Part shown: positions 9,549 to 20,471 of the stretch, in pieces
How positions within the stretch are numbered: position 1 is the first letter of the stretch
Layout: each line of letters begins with the position of its first letter
Source of the DNA: Oceanicaulis sp.
GTDB lineage: Bacteria; Pseudomonadota; Alphaproteobacteria; Caulobacterales; Maricaulaceae
Length of the DNA stretch: 64,000 bases
Direction of reading: 5' to 3'
Assembly (NCBI GenBank): GCA_040112665.1
Contig: CP157796.1
Location: forward strand, 1,242,813 to 1,306,812
Program-made: the position numbers and the translations under genes
Notes under the pieces: generated by a model
Seen by the model: the letters and a program-made list of their open reading frames with translations, nothing else
Database searches by the model: none
What the model was told of the DNA's origin: nothing

Positions 9549-9911
9549 GTGACGGACGAGAGCGCCGGCTCGATCGGAACCGAAGCGCTCGAAGAGCTGG
9601 TGCTCACAGTGCTCGACGACGACAAGGCTGAAGACGTCGTCTCCATCGATCTGCAGGGCAAATCCTCGGTCACCGACGTGATGGTCATCGCCTCGGGCCG
9701 GTCCAACAGGCATGTCGGCGCGATCGCCGACCACCTTCTGCGCAAGCTCAAGGAGGCCGGTCACGGCCGGGCGCGCGTGGAGGGGCTGAAGACCTGCGAC
9801 TGGGTGCTGATCGACGCCGGCGACGTGATCGTCCACGTCTTCCGGCCCGAGGTGCGCCAGTTCTACGATCTGGAGAAGATGTGGTCGGTCGCCCCGGGCG
9901 GCGCGGCCTGA
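9549..9911 (+). CDS. rsfS: Ribosomal silencing factor RsfS (Iojap)
   Basis: A 120-residue RsfS that binds L14 on the 50S subunit and blocks subunit joining when nutrients fall. The core runs from about residue 15: LDDDKAEDVVSIDLQGKSSV, DVMVIASGRSNRHVGAIADH, then EGLKTCDWVLIDAGDVIVHVF and RQFYDLEKMW. The first 15 residues before the core are variable. The start is GTG at 9549; no ATG is in frame upstream. It sits in its usual position before rlmH. Confidence 0.95.
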   Translation: MTDESAGSIGTEALEELVLTVLDDDKAEDVVSIDLQGKSSVTDVMVIASGRSNRHVGAIADHLLRKLKEAGHGRARVEGLKTCDWVLIDAGDVIVHVFRPEVRQFYDLEKMWSVAPGGAA

Positions 9912-9968
9912 CGTCTTCGGATCGGCGGGCTCCGCCGGAACGGCCCGTCTCGCCGAAAGGGCTTCGCC

Positions 9969-10442
9969 GTGCGCTGTGAGATCCGGGCCGTCGGCCGGCT
10001 GAAATCCGGGCCTGAGCGCGACCTCGTCGACGACTGGCTGGGCCGGGCCACAGCGCTCGGCCGTTCCCACGGGCTCGGCCCGTTCACCGAGCGCGAGTTC
10101 GACCCTCGATCCCTCAAAGACAAGGCCGCCGAGACCGAGGCGCTGACCGCCGATCTTCCGGCCGGGGCGCTGGTCTTCGCGCTGGACGAGACCGGCCGCG
10201 ACATGACCTCCTCGGCGTTCTGCGAAGCGCTGGCGCGCGCCCGCGACGACGGGGTGCGCGACGCGGTGTTCCTGATCGGCGGGGCGGACGGGCATGATCG
10301 CGGCCGCCTGCCCGAGGGCGCGCGGCGTCTGAGCTTCGGCAAGGCGACCTGGCCGCACATGCTGGTGCGCGCCATGCTCGCCGAACAGCTTTACCGGGCG
10401 GTCTCGCTGGCCGCCGGCACGCCCTATCACCGCGAGGGATGA
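9969..10442 (+). CDS. rlmH: 23S rRNA (pseudouridine1915-N3)-methyltransferase
   Basis: A 157-residue SPOUT methyltransferase that methylates pseudouridine 1915 in helix 69 of 23S rRNA on the assembled ribosome. The C-terminal SAM-binding trefoil knot is seen in FLIGGADGHDRG and the following LSFGKATWPHMLVRAMLAEQLYRA. The start is GTG at 9969 (MRCEIRAVGRLKSGPERD). It overlaps the next gene by 4 bases (ATGA), so the EnvC-like gene is translationally coupled to it. Confidence 0.95.
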   Translation: MRCEIRAVGRLKSGPERDLVDDWLGRATALGRSHGLGPFTEREFDPRSLKDKAAETEALTADLPAGALVFALDETGRDMTSSAFCEALARARDDGVRDAVFLIGGADGHDRGRLPEGARRLSFGKATWPHMLVRAMLAEQLYRAVSLAAGTPYHREG

Positions 10443-11680
10443 TGCTCGCCGCTCTCATCGCCGCCAGCCTCGCCTTTCAGGAGCCGCCGCCCGATCCCGA
10501 GGCGGCCGAAGCCCTGCGCGAGGAGGCCGAGACGTTGCGCGAAGCCGCGCGCGCCCGCGAACTCGCCGCCGAGGCGGCGAGCGCGGAGATAGCCAGGCTG
10601 CAGCGCCGGCTCGTCGAAGCCGCGGACCGGGTCCGCGCCCGCGAAGCCGAAGCCGAGGCGGCGGCCGCGGAGACCGCGCGCCTGGAAGCCGAAGAAGACG
10701 CGCTAGTCGCCCGCCTGGCGGCGGAGCGCGAAGGGCTCGCCCGCGTACTCGCCGCGCTTCAGCGCATCGAACAGGCCGACCCGCCTGCGCTGGCGGTCAC
10801 CCCTGAAGACGCGGTGGAAGCCGCCCGCGCAGCTGCGCTTCTCGCGCGCATCGCGCCCGAGCTCGACGCGCGCGCGGCTGCGGTTCGCGACCGCCTCGAA
10901 GAGCTTCGCCGCCTGCGTGAGCGGCTGGGCGATCAGGCCGAGCGGCTGGCCCAGGCGCGCGAAGCGCTCGCCACGACCCGGCAGGAGGTCACCGCGCTGG
11001 TCGAGGAGCGCCGCGCCGCCGAGATCGCGCTTCGGGCCGAAGCCGACGAGCTGTCGCGCCGCGCCGCTGAGATCGCCGCGCAGGCTGAAGACCTCGACAG
11101 CCTGATCGCGGAGATCCGCCGCTACGCCGAAGCCACGCCGCGCCTCGCGCCGCGGCCCGAACCCGCCGCCGTTCCCGATGACGGCGTGCCGGTTCCCCGC
11201 GTCAGGCCTGAACCGGTCGCAGCCGGAACGCTGGTCGACGCCGCGCCGTTGACCGGCCCGGCCGAGACGCTGCGCTTTGCGGACATGCGCGGCCGGCTCG
11301 GCCCGCCCGTGCGCGGGCGGCTGACAATCGCCGCCGACGAGCGCGGTCCTGACGGCGCGGTTCGCGACGGGGTCTGGTTCGAGACCGCCTCGCGGGCGAA
11401 CGTCAGCGCGCCGTTCGACGGCGTGGTGGTCTACGCCGGCCCGTTCCAGAGCTTCGAAGGCGTGTTGATGATCAACACCCCTGACGGATACACTCTCATT
11501 CTCGCGGGGTTGGGACTGGTGTACGCTTCTGAAGGGCAGAGCCTTCTGGCCGGCGAACCGGTCGGAGTCATGCCCGACCGTGAAAACCCGCCGCCGATGC
11601 TCTATCTGGAGATCAGACGCAGCTCGAACGCGGCAGACGACCCGGAGCTCTGGCTCCGGCCCGAATTTCGCAAGGGGTGA
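10439..11680 (+). CDS. EnvC-like murein hydrolase activator with degenerate LytM domain
   Basis: A 413-residue envelope protein. A short hydrophobic N-terminus (MMLAALIAASLAFQ) looks like an export signal. A long Ala/Glu/Arg coiled coil follows (about 20-240), then a Pro-rich linker and a C-terminal M23/LytM domain (about 300-400: FDGVVVYAGPFQ, AGEPVGVMP, MLYLEIRRSSN). The zinc-binding histidines of active M23 peptidases are missing: the usual H-x-H strand reads LILAGLGLVY and the first His/Asp motif is replaced by VWFETAS. It should therefore work like EnvC, as a non-catalytic activator of cell-separation amidases. It overlaps rlmH and is followed 36 bases later by ctpA, an arrangement common in alphaproteobacteria. 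Confidence 0.88.
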   Translation: MMLAALIAASLAFQEPPPDPEAAEALREEAETLREAARARELAAEAASAEIARLQRRLVEAADRVRAREAEAEAAAAETARLEAEEDALVARLAAEREGLARVLAALQRIEQADPPALAVTPEDAVEAARAAALLARIAPELDARAAAVRDRLEELRRLRERLGDQAERLAQAREALATTRQEVTALVEERRAAEIALRAEADELSRRAAEIAAQAEDLDSLIAEIRRYAEATPRLAPRPEPAAVPDDGVPVPRVRPEPVAAGTLVDAAPLTGPAETLRFADMRGRLGPPVRGRLTIAADERGPDGAVRDGVWFETASRANVSAPFDGVVVYAGPFQSFEGVLMINTPDGYTLILAGLGLVYASEGQSLLAGEPVGVMPDRENPPPMLYLEIRRSSNAADDPELWLRPEFRKG

Positions 11681-11716
11681 CCCCTCGCCGCCCGGCGCCA
11701 CTGAGGACTGTTCCGA

Positions 11717-13021
11717 ATGCGCATGCACATCCTGGCCTCCGCCGTCTTCTTCGGCCTCGGCGCCGCGACGATCGCAGTCTCCGCCGAGGGCGACGACCGC
11801 AATCGCGACGAGACCTTCCGCCAGCTCGAACTGTTCGGGGACGTGCTCTCGCGCATCGAAGCCGATTACGTGACCGAGCCGGACAAGGCGGAGCTGATCG
11901 AAAGCGCCATCGACGGCATGCTGCAGGCGCTCGACCCGCATTCGAGCTATCTCAGCCCGGACGACTTCCAGGACATGCAGGTCTCCACCCGCGGCGAGTA
12001 CGGCGGGGTCGGCATCGAGGTCACCATTCGCGACGAGATGATCACCATCGTCTCTCCGATCGCCGACACGCCGGGCGAGCGCGCCGGTCTGGAATCGGGC
12101 GACCGGATCATCGCCGTGGACGGGGACTCCATGCTCGGCGCGGACATGAGCGAAGCGGTCGACCGCATGCGCGGCCCTGAAGGCGAGCCGGTGACGCTGA
12201 CCATCGCGCGCGAGGGCGTCGATCCGTTCGACGTCACCATCGTGCGCGACATAATCGAGGTAGTGAGCGCGCGCTGGCGGCTCGAGGAGGGCGACACGCC
12301 CTATCTGCGCATCACGACCTTCAACGAGCACACGACCGAGAACGTGGTCACCGGCCTGCGCGATCTGACCGAAGCCTATGGCGGGCCGCTGCCGGGCCTG
12401 GTGCTTGATCTGCGCTCCAATCCGGGCGGGCTTCTGGACCAGTCGGTGACGGTGTCGAGCCTGTTTCTCGACGGCGGCGAGGTGGTCTCCACCCGCGGCC
12501 GCGATCCGCGCGACACCCAGCGCTACAACGCCGATCCGGGCGACATGCTGAACGGCGCGCCGATCGTGGTGCTGATCAATCAGGGCTCGGCCAGCGCGTC
12601 GGAAATCGTCACCGGCGCCCTGAAAGACCGCGAGCGGGCGACCGTTCTGGGCATGACCAGCTTCGGCAAGGGCTCGATGCAGACCGTGGTGCCGCTCCGC
12701 GGGGGCCGAGACGGCGCGCTGCGCCTGACCACGGCGCGGTATTACACGCCCGCCGGCGTCTCCATCCAGGCCACCGGCATCCTGCCCGACATCGCGGTGT
12801 CTGCGCGCCGGATCGATCCTGACGCGCCCTCGCGCTTCACCGAGGCCGATCTGAGGAACGCGCTGACCAACGAGACCGGCGTCGAGCGCGAGGAGATCGA
12901 CGCGCAGACGGTCGAGCAGCCGCCCGAGGACTGGGACGAGGAGCGCGACTATCAGCTGCACCGCGCCATCGAGGTGCTGCAGGCGATGATGGAGACCGAC
13001 CAGGCCGCGCTGGAGCGCTGA
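11717..13021 (+). CDS. ctpA: Carboxy-terminal processing protease (S41 family)
   Basis: A 434-residue periplasmic serine protease. An export signal covers the first about 23 residues (MRMHILASAVFFGLGAATIA). A PDZ domain follows (about 90-170: GGVGIEVTIRD, ERAGLESGDRI) and then the S41 catalytic domain with GLVLDLRSNPGGLL, the serine motif QGSASASEI and the lysine in TSFGKGSMQT. Such proteases trim or degrade envelope proteins from the C-terminus and are often linked to peptidoglycan hydrolase control, which suits its position directly behind the EnvC-like gene. The C-terminal 60 residues are acidic and variable. Confidence 0.95.
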   Translation: MRMHILASAVFFGLGAATIAVSAEGDDRNRDETFRQLELFGDVLSRIEADYVTEPDKAELIESAIDGMLQALDPHSSYLSPDDFQDMQVSTRGEYGGVGIEVTIRDEMITIVSPIADTPGERAGLESGDRIIAVDGDSMLGADMSEAVDRMRGPEGEPVTLTIAREGVDPFDVTIVRDIIEVVSARWRLEEGDTPYLRITTFNEHTTENVVTGLRDLTEAYGGPLPGLVLDLRSNPGGLLDQSVTVSSLFLDGGEVVSTRGRDPRDTQRYNADPGDMLNGAPIVVLINQGSASASEIVTGALKDRERATVLGMTSFGKGSMQTVVPLRGGRDGALRLTTARYYTPAGVSIQATGILPDIAVSARRIDPDAPSRFTEADLRNALTNETGVEREEIDAQTVEQPPEDWDEERDYQLHRAIEVLQAMMETDQAALER

Positions 13022-13052
13022 GCGGGGCCCGGGCTGACGCCGCCCGGCTTCG

Positions 13053-13067
13053 TTAACGCTTCTTTAC
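13053..13067 (+). promoter_or_regulatory. CtrA-like box upstream of the polysaccharide deacetylase gene
   Basis: TTAA-N7-TTAC stands 65 bases upstream of the next start codon; the CtrA consensus of Caulobacter relatives is TTAA-N7-TTAA, so one base differs. In a GC-rich genome such AT-rich spaced half sites are rare, but a single near match is weak evidence. Confidence 0.3.
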
Positions 13068-13131
13068 GTCTGCGCCGGTAAGGCTCGAACCTCGATTCGG
13101 CGCGTGTCGCGCCGCTGACGGAAAACCGAGC

Positions 13132-14256
13132 ATGCCTGGCGAACCGCGCGACAGCTCTCCCTTGCGCAATCCGGCCCTGGCCGGGCTGGCCGCCGCCGTG
13201 CTGCTGGCCGGCGGGGTGGGCGTGCTGGCCTTCATCGCAGGCGGCGAACCCGATCCGGTCACCGCCGCCGCAGACATCGCCCGCACCGCGCCTGAAACGT
13301 CCGCCTCCACCGAGCTGGCGGAGGCCGATCCCTTCGCCGACGCGCCGGTGGACGGCGTCACACTGCCCGGCGTGGAGGACACCGAGACCGCGCTCGCCGC
13401 AGCGCCCGTGGCCGCGCCGCGCCGGCCCCAGGCCCCGCCTGCGCCGGTGAGCGGGCTTTACGAGCCCGGCCCCGGCGGCCCGCTGCCCGTGATCGCCGCT
13501 GACGGCCGCCGGCCCGACCAGGTCTACGCCAAGCCCTTCGACGGGGTCGCCGAGGCGCCGACCATCGCGGTGGTCGTCGGCGGGCTGGGCCTGTCCGAAC
13601 CGCTGACCCGGCGCGCCATCGAGGCGCTGCCTTCGGAAGTCACGCTGAGCTTCGCGGCCTATTCGGAAAACCTGCAGACGCTGATCGATCTGGCGCGCGC
13701 GGACGGCCATGAAGTGCTGATCGAACTGCCCATGGAGCCGTTCGACTATCCCAACAACGATCCCGGCCCGCAGACCCTGTTGCTGGACGCTGCGGCCGAA
13801 GAGAACCGCCGCCGGCTGATGACGCTGCTGTCGCGGGCGGCCGGATATGCGGGCACGGCGAATTATCTGGGCGCGCGCCTGGGCGCGTCGGAGCCCGCGA
13901 TGACCTGGCTCTTCACCGAGCTCGAAGCGCGCGGGCTGACCATGATCCATGACGGCGCGGGCCGGCGCGGCGTGATCGACGGCGCGGCCGGGGCCGCCGG
14001 CGCGCGGGTCGCGATCGCCGACCGGGTGCTCGATTCAGATCCCGATCCGTCCGCGATCGACGCGCGCCTTCTGGAGCTTGAAGCGCTCGCCCTGCAGAAC
14101 GGCACGTCGCTGGGCTCGGGCTTCGCCTATCCCGCCACGGTGGAGACCGTCGCAAGCTGGGCCGAGGGGCTGGCCGCCCGCGGCTATCAGCTGGCGCCGG
14201 CGAGCTATCTCGTGACGGCGCGCCGCAACCGCGCCGCCGCCGACGCGGAGACATGA
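13132..14256 (+). CDS. Divergent polysaccharide deacetylase family protein (YibQ/DUF610-like)
   Basis: A 374-residue protein with an N-terminal membrane anchor (about residues 14-37, LAAAVLLAGGVGVLAFIAGG), a Pro/Ala-rich spacer and a C-terminal divergent polysaccharide deacetylase domain (about 140-365). Domain marks are TIAVVVGGLGLSEPLTRRAIEALP, the strand EVLIELPMEPFDYPNN, and NYLGARLGA. The metal-binding His/Asp pattern of true deacetylases is not evident, as in the YibQ group. The usual role is in the envelope; genes of this group often sit between ctpA and rppH in alphaproteobacteria, exactly as here. It overlaps rppH by 4 bases. Confidence 0.88.
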   Translation: MPGEPRDSSPLRNPALAGLAAAVLLAGGVGVLAFIAGGEPDPVTAAADIARTAPETSASTELAEADPFADAPVDGVTLPGVEDTETALAAAPVAAPRRPQAPPAPVSGLYEPGPGGPLPVIAADGRRPDQVYAKPFDGVAEAPTIAVVVGGLGLSEPLTRRAIEALPSEVTLSFAAYSENLQTLIDLARADGHEVLIELPMEPFDYPNNDPGPQTLLLDAAAEENRRRLMTLLSRAAGYAGTANYLGARLGASEPAMTWLFTELEARGLTMIHDGAGRRGVIDGAAGAAGARVAIADRVLDSDPDPSAIDARLLELEALALQNGTSLGSGFAYPATVETVASWAEGLAARGYQLAPASYLVTARRNRAAADAET

Positions 14257-14741
14257 GCGCTCCGGACTATCCCGAGCACCGGCCGAACGTCGGCGTGGTG
14301 CTGTTCAACACCCAGGGGCTGGTCTGGATCGGCAAGCGCTATGCGAGCTCCGGCCCCTGGACCTGGCAGTTTCCCCAGGGCGGCGTGGATCCCGGCGAGG
14401 ATATCGAAACCGCCGCGCTGCGCGAGCTTTACGAAGAGACCGGGGCGACCGAAGACCTCGTCGAGCCGCTGGGCGCGATCGAGGACTGGCTGGTCTACGA
14501 CTTTCCCCCCGACGTGCTCGCCCAGCGCAAGAAGAACCGCTGGAAGGGCCAGAAGCAGCGCTGGTTCGCCTATCGCTTCATCGGCACCGACGCCGCCTTC
14601 GACCTGCGCGCCGTGCCGCCCCAGGAATTCGAGACCTTCCGCTGGGAGCGGCTCGAGAGGGTCCCGCAGCTGATCATCCCCTGGAAGCGCGCGGTCTATG
14701 AACAGGTCGCAGACGCCTTCGCCCCGTTCGCGGCCGGCTGA
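14253..14741 (+). CDS. rppH: RNA pyrophosphohydrolase (Nudix)
   Basis: A 162-residue Nudix hydrolase that removes pyrophosphate from 5'-triphosphate mRNA and so starts 5'-end-dependent decay. The Nudix box is complete (GGVDPGEDIETAALRELYEE followed by TG), and PNVGVVLFNTQGLVWIGKRY, WTWQFPQGG and KGQKQRWFAYRF match the RppH subgroup. The start codon overlaps the deacetylase stop (ATGA), which suggests coupling. It is the last gene of the long obgE-to-rppH run; the toxin-antitoxin pair comes next. Confidence 0.95.
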   Translation: MSAPDYPEHRPNVGVVLFNTQGLVWIGKRYASSGPWTWQFPQGGVDPGEDIETAALRELYEETGATEDLVEPLGAIEDWLVYDFPPDVLAQRKKNRWKGQKQRWFAYRFIGTDAAFDLRAVPPQEFETFRWERLERVPQLIIPWKRAVYEQVADAFAPFAAG

Positions 14742-14800
14742 AACGCGACAATCTTTGACAAAGCCTGTATGATGGCCGCGCCAGCCAAGGAGCGCCCGCC

Positions 14801-15055
14801 ATGCACGTGTCCCTCACCGAACGCCTGGAAGCCTGGGTCCGCGAGAAGGTCGAAAGCGGGCTCTACAACAACGCCAGCGAAGTCGTCCGCGAAGCCCTGC
14901 GCGCCAAGATGCTCGCGGAAATGAGCGAGGCGGAGAAGCTGGAGATCCTCAAGGCCGAGCTCGAGAAGGGCATGGCCGACGTGCGCGCGGGGCGGACGCG
15001 GAAATGGGACAAGGACGCCTTCCTCGCCGAGATGCGGGCCGATGCCGACGCGTGA
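14801..15055 (+). CDS. ParD-type antitoxin
   Basis: An 84-residue antitoxin of the ParD/CopG (ribbon-helix-helix) class. The N-terminal half MHVSLTERLEAWVREKVESG-LYNNASEVVREALR is the DNA-binding RHH; the acidic C-terminal half (EILKAELEKGMADVRAG) would wrap around the toxin. AAGGAG lies 9 bases before the ATG. Its stop overlaps the toxin start by 14 bases, the usual coupling of type II modules. It probably represses its own promoter in the 59-base gap upstream; a TTGACA and a TATGAT lie there but only 7 bases apart, so I do not call them a promoter. Confidence 0.92.
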   Translation: MHVSLTERLEAWVREKVESGLYNNASEVVREALRAKMLAEMSEAEKLEILKAELEKGMADVRAGRTRKWDKDAFLAEMRADADA

Positions 15056-15356
15056 AGTCGAAATATCGCAGGCCGCCGAGCGCGACCTCGAGGCGATCTT
15101 CCGCTACACGCGCGAGCGTTGGGGGGAGGCGCAGGCGGTCTCATACATCGAAGCGCTCAACGAAGGCTTCGACGGTATCGCCGAGACGCCGGGGCTGGGT
15201 CGCGACCGGTCTGAGGAGATCGAGGGCGGGCGCAGCCGTATCCTGGCCAGGCACGTGGTATTCTACACGTTCACCCGCGAGCGGGCTGTCATCATCCGCG
15301 TGCTCCACCCGGCGCAGGATCCGCGGACGCTGCTCGGGCCGGGACCGGACGGCTGA
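15042..15356 (+). CDS. ParE/RelE-superfamily toxin
   Basis: A 104-residue toxin with the ParE pattern: EVEISQAAERDLEAIFRYTRE at the N-terminus (first strand and helix pair), WGEAQAVSYIEALNEGF, then LGRDRSEEIEGGRSRILARHVVFY and the last strand AVIIRVLHPAQDPRTLL. ParE proteins poison DNA gyrase; related RelE proteins cut mRNA. The R-xxx-HP pattern and the ParD partner favour ParE. No frameshift or truncation is visible, so the module looks intact. Confidence 0.92.
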   Translation: MPTREVEISQAAERDLEAIFRYTRERWGEAQAVSYIEALNEGFDGIAETPGLGRDRSEEIEGGRSRILARHVVFYTFTRERAVIIRVLHPAQDPRTLLGPGPDG

Positions 15357-15546
15357 CCCCCCTGCGCCGGCTTTCCCTAACGGTGTTGCCGCCCCCGCCC
15401 CCCTGTGCTAGTTCGGCGCCGGGCTTGAGAGAGCGGGCGGCGCGGCGCGCCGTGTGCTGACAAAAAAGCCAAGTTCCTACAAGCGCTTGAGGCCCGCTCT
15501 GCGGCTTCGTCGTAAGCGCGATCACGAGAAGAAAGCGGCGTTCCAG

Positions 15547-16107
15547 GTGACCACGCAGACTGATGCGATCACGGGCGAGACGGGCGAGCGTTATGCGCGC
15601 GCCCTGTTCGAGCTGGCTGAAGAGGCCGGCGAGCTTCAGGCCGTCGAGTCCGATGTCGACGCGCTGCAGGCCGCGATCGGCGAGAGCGCCGATCTGCGCC
15701 GCGCGCTTGCGAGCCCGGTCTACAAGACCGTCGAGAAGGCCGCCGCGCTGAACGCGCTGGCCGGCTCGCTCGGGCTCCACACCATGACCGGCCGGTTCCT
15801 CGGCGTGGTCGCGAACAACGGGCGCTCTGCGGAGCTGCCGAAGATCCTGCGCGCCTTCAAGGCGCTCGCGGCGAAGAAGCGCGGCTCGGCGACTGCCGAG
15901 ATCGTGACCGCCGACGCGCTGACCCAGGCTCAGCTCAAGGAGCTGACCACCGCGCTGAAGACCGCGCTGGGCCGCGACGTGGAAGTGCGCACCGAGGTGC
16001 GTGAAGACATAATCGGCGGGCTGATCGTCAAGGTCGGCTCGCGCATGTTCGACTCCTCCCTCAAGACCAAGCTTGAGGGGCTGCGCAAAACGATGAAAGA
16101 GGCGTAG
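15547..16107 (+). CDS. atpH: ATP synthase F1 subunit delta
   Basis: A 186-residue delta (OSCP) subunit that joins F1 to the peripheral stalk. ERYARALFELAEEAGEL is the conserved N-terminal helix; EVRTEVREDIIGGLIVKVGSRMFDSSLKTKLEGL is the C-terminal signature. The frame is open to a GTG at 15454, but the 31 extra residues are Lys/Arg-rich and unlike the family, so I chose the GTG at 15547, which gives the normal length. It opens the F1 operon atpHAGDC; the F0 genes are not in the window, as usual in alphaproteobacteria. The 190-base gap before it has no gene and should hold the promoter. Confidence 0.93.
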   Translation: MTTQTDAITGETGERYARALFELAEEAGELQAVESDVDALQAAIGESADLRRALASPVYKTVEKAAALNALAGSLGLHTMTGRFLGVVANNGRSAELPKILRAFKALAAKKRGSATAEIVTADALTQAQLKELTTALKTALGRDVEVRTEVREDIIGGLIVKVGSRMFDSSLKTKLEGLRKTMKEA

Positions 16108-17643
<1,536 letters not shown>

Positions 17644-17660
17644 GCGCGCGGCACGAACAG

Positions 17661-17693
17661 GCGCCGGGCGGGCGAAGGCCGCACGCCCGGTGC
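17661..17693 (+). other. Hairpin in the atpA-atpG spacer
   Basis: GCGCCGGGCG (17661-17670) can pair with CGCCCGGTGC (17684-17693), 10 bp with one G-T pair, around a 13-base loop. No T run follows, so it is more likely an mRNA stability or processing element inside the operon than a terminator. Confidence 0.4.
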
Positions 17694-17721
17694 TGAACTG
17701 AAAGGCTGGTCAGGACACGCC

Positions 17722-18606
17722 ATGGCGTCTCTCAAGGACCTGAAAAACCGGATCAACTCGGTCAACTCGACCAAGAAGATCACCAAGGCGATGCAGATGG
17801 TCGCCGCCGCGAAGCTGCGCCGCGCGCAGGACGCGGCCGAGGCCGCGCGCCCCTACGCCGAGCGCATGGCTGCGGTGATGGCGAACCTGTCCTCGGCCAT
17901 GGACGGCCCGGACGCGCCGCGTCTTCTGGTCGGCACGGGCGCGGACGACACGTATCTGCTCGTCGTGGCCACGGCCGATCGCGGCCTGTGCGGCGGCTTC
18001 AACACCAATATCGTGCGCCTGGCCCGCGAGCGGATCAGCGCGCTGATCTCGGCGGGCAAGACGGTGAAGGTCTTCACCGTCGGCAAGAAGGGCTATGAGC
18101 AGCTCAAGCGCCTGCACGCCGACAAGATCGTCGAGCGGATGGAGCTCAAGGACGTCAAGAAGATCGACGGCGCGGTCGCCGGCTCGATCGGCGAGAAGGT
18201 CCGCACCCTGTTCGATCAGGGCGCGTTCGACGTCTGCGAAGTGATCAGCTCGGAATTCGTTTCGGTGATCAGCCAGAAGCCGCGCGCCCAGACCCTGATC
18301 CCGGCGCGCGACGCGATCGACGAGAGCGTCGAGCGGCCCGATCTCAAGGGCGCGATCTACGAGTACGAGCCCGATGAGGAGACCATCCTCGCCGACCTGC
18401 TGCCGAAATATGTGAACACGGTCATCCTGTCGGCTCTGCTGGAGAACGCGGCCGGCGAGATGGGGGCCAAGATGGCCGCCATGGACGCCGCCACGCGCAA
18501 CGCCGGCGAGCTGATCGACAAGCTGAACCTGGAATACAACCGCACCCGCCAGGCCAAGATCACCAAGGAGCTGATCGAGATCATCTCCGGGGCCGAGGCG
18601 GTCTAA
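17722..18606 (+). CDS. atpG: ATP synthase F1 subunit gamma
   Basis: A 294-residue central-stalk subunit. The N-terminal helix [32 protein letters not shown] and the C-terminal [28 protein letters not shown] with [21 protein letters not shown] are the coiled-coil rotor ends. DRGLCGGFN is the conserved central motif. It lies in the standard place between atpA and atpD. Confidence 0.97.
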   Translation: MASLKDLKNRINSVNSTKKITKAMQMVAAAKLRRAQDAAEAARPYAERMAAVMANLSSAMDGPDAPRLLVGTGADDTYLLVVATADRGLCGGFNTNIVRLARERISALISAGKTVKVFTVGKKGYEQLKRLHADKIVERMELKDVKKIDGAVAGSIGEKVRTLFDQGAFDVCEVISSEFVSVISQKPRAQTLIPARDAIDESVERPDLKGAIYEYEPDEETILADLLPKYVNTVILSALLENAAGEMGAKMAAMDAATRNAGELIDKLNLEYNRTRQAKITKELIEIISGAEAV

Positions 18607-18619
18607 GGGCGAACGTTGA

Positions 18620-20113
<1,494 letters not shown>

Positions 20114-20119
20114 GGTCCG

Positions 20120-20335
20120 ATGCTGCGCGCGGCGCTCCTGTGGCTCGGATCGGCCTGGCTCGATCACGCCGCCGGGACGCTGCGCGCGATCGGTCTCGCA
20201 TTGTTTCTCGCGGCCATTCTTGCGGATGAGGGCGTGAGTATCGAACTGCTCGGCGTCGGTGCTATAGTCTTGCTCGTCAGCCCCTTCGTCGCCCGAACGG
20301 CGGCGAGCGTTGAACGGAGCGAAGACCATGATTGA
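20120..20335 (+). CDS. Small two-segment membrane protein inside the atp operon
   Basis: A 71-residue protein between atpD and atpC. After a short amphipathic start it has two hydrophobic stretches (about residues 22-36 LRAIGLALFLAAILA and 43-58 LLGVGAIVLLVSPFVA), then a short polar tail ending in SVERSEDHD. No family is recognised. It starts 6 bases after atpD and overlaps the next tiny ORF by 8 bases, so it should be translated with the F1 genes. Codon use resembles its neighbours. A role in assembly of the ATP synthase can be imagined but is not shown. Confidence 0.6.
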   Translation: MLRAALLWLGSAWLDHAAGTLRAIGLALFLAAILADEGVSIELLGVGAIVLLVSPFVARTAASVERSEDHD

Positions 20336-20471
20336 GGACGCGACGCCGTTCGTGATTTTCGGGGGGTTCTTCGCCGTCATCGGCGTTTTGCTCGCCGCGA
20401 TGGGAATATTTGCGGATCTCCGACCACGCGAGGCCGGGGATCGCCGCGGAGACGGAAAGCAAAATGGCTGA
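20328..20471 (+). CDS. Tiny one-segment membrane protein overlapping atpC
   Basis: A 47-residue ORF whose ATG lies inside the end of the preceding small ORF and whose stop TGA lies 8 bases inside atpC (ATG at 20464). Residues about 8-29 (FVIFGGFFAVIGVLLAAMGI) form one membrane segment; the C-terminal 18 residues are Arg/Asp/Gly-rich. The ATG follows GGAGCGAAGACC, a fair ribosome-binding site. The overlap on both sides suits a chain of coupled translation atpD-ORF-ORF-atpC. Too short for confident homology by eye. Confidence 0.5.
   Translation: MIEDATPFVIFGGFFAVIGVLLAAMGIFADLRPREAGDRRGDGKQNG

Noticed and set aside
8028..10430. 800-codon minus-strand frame
   Set aside because: Antisense to nadD, egtD, rsfS and rlmH, which have clear family motifs; the translation is His/Arg/Gly-rich shadow sequence.
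10703..12961. 752-codon minus-strand frame
   Set aside because: Antisense to the EnvC-like and ctpA genes; no recognisable domains.
14750..14775. TTGACA and TATGAT upstream of the antitoxin gene as a promoter
   Set aside because: Only 7 bases lie between the two hexamers, far from the required about 17.
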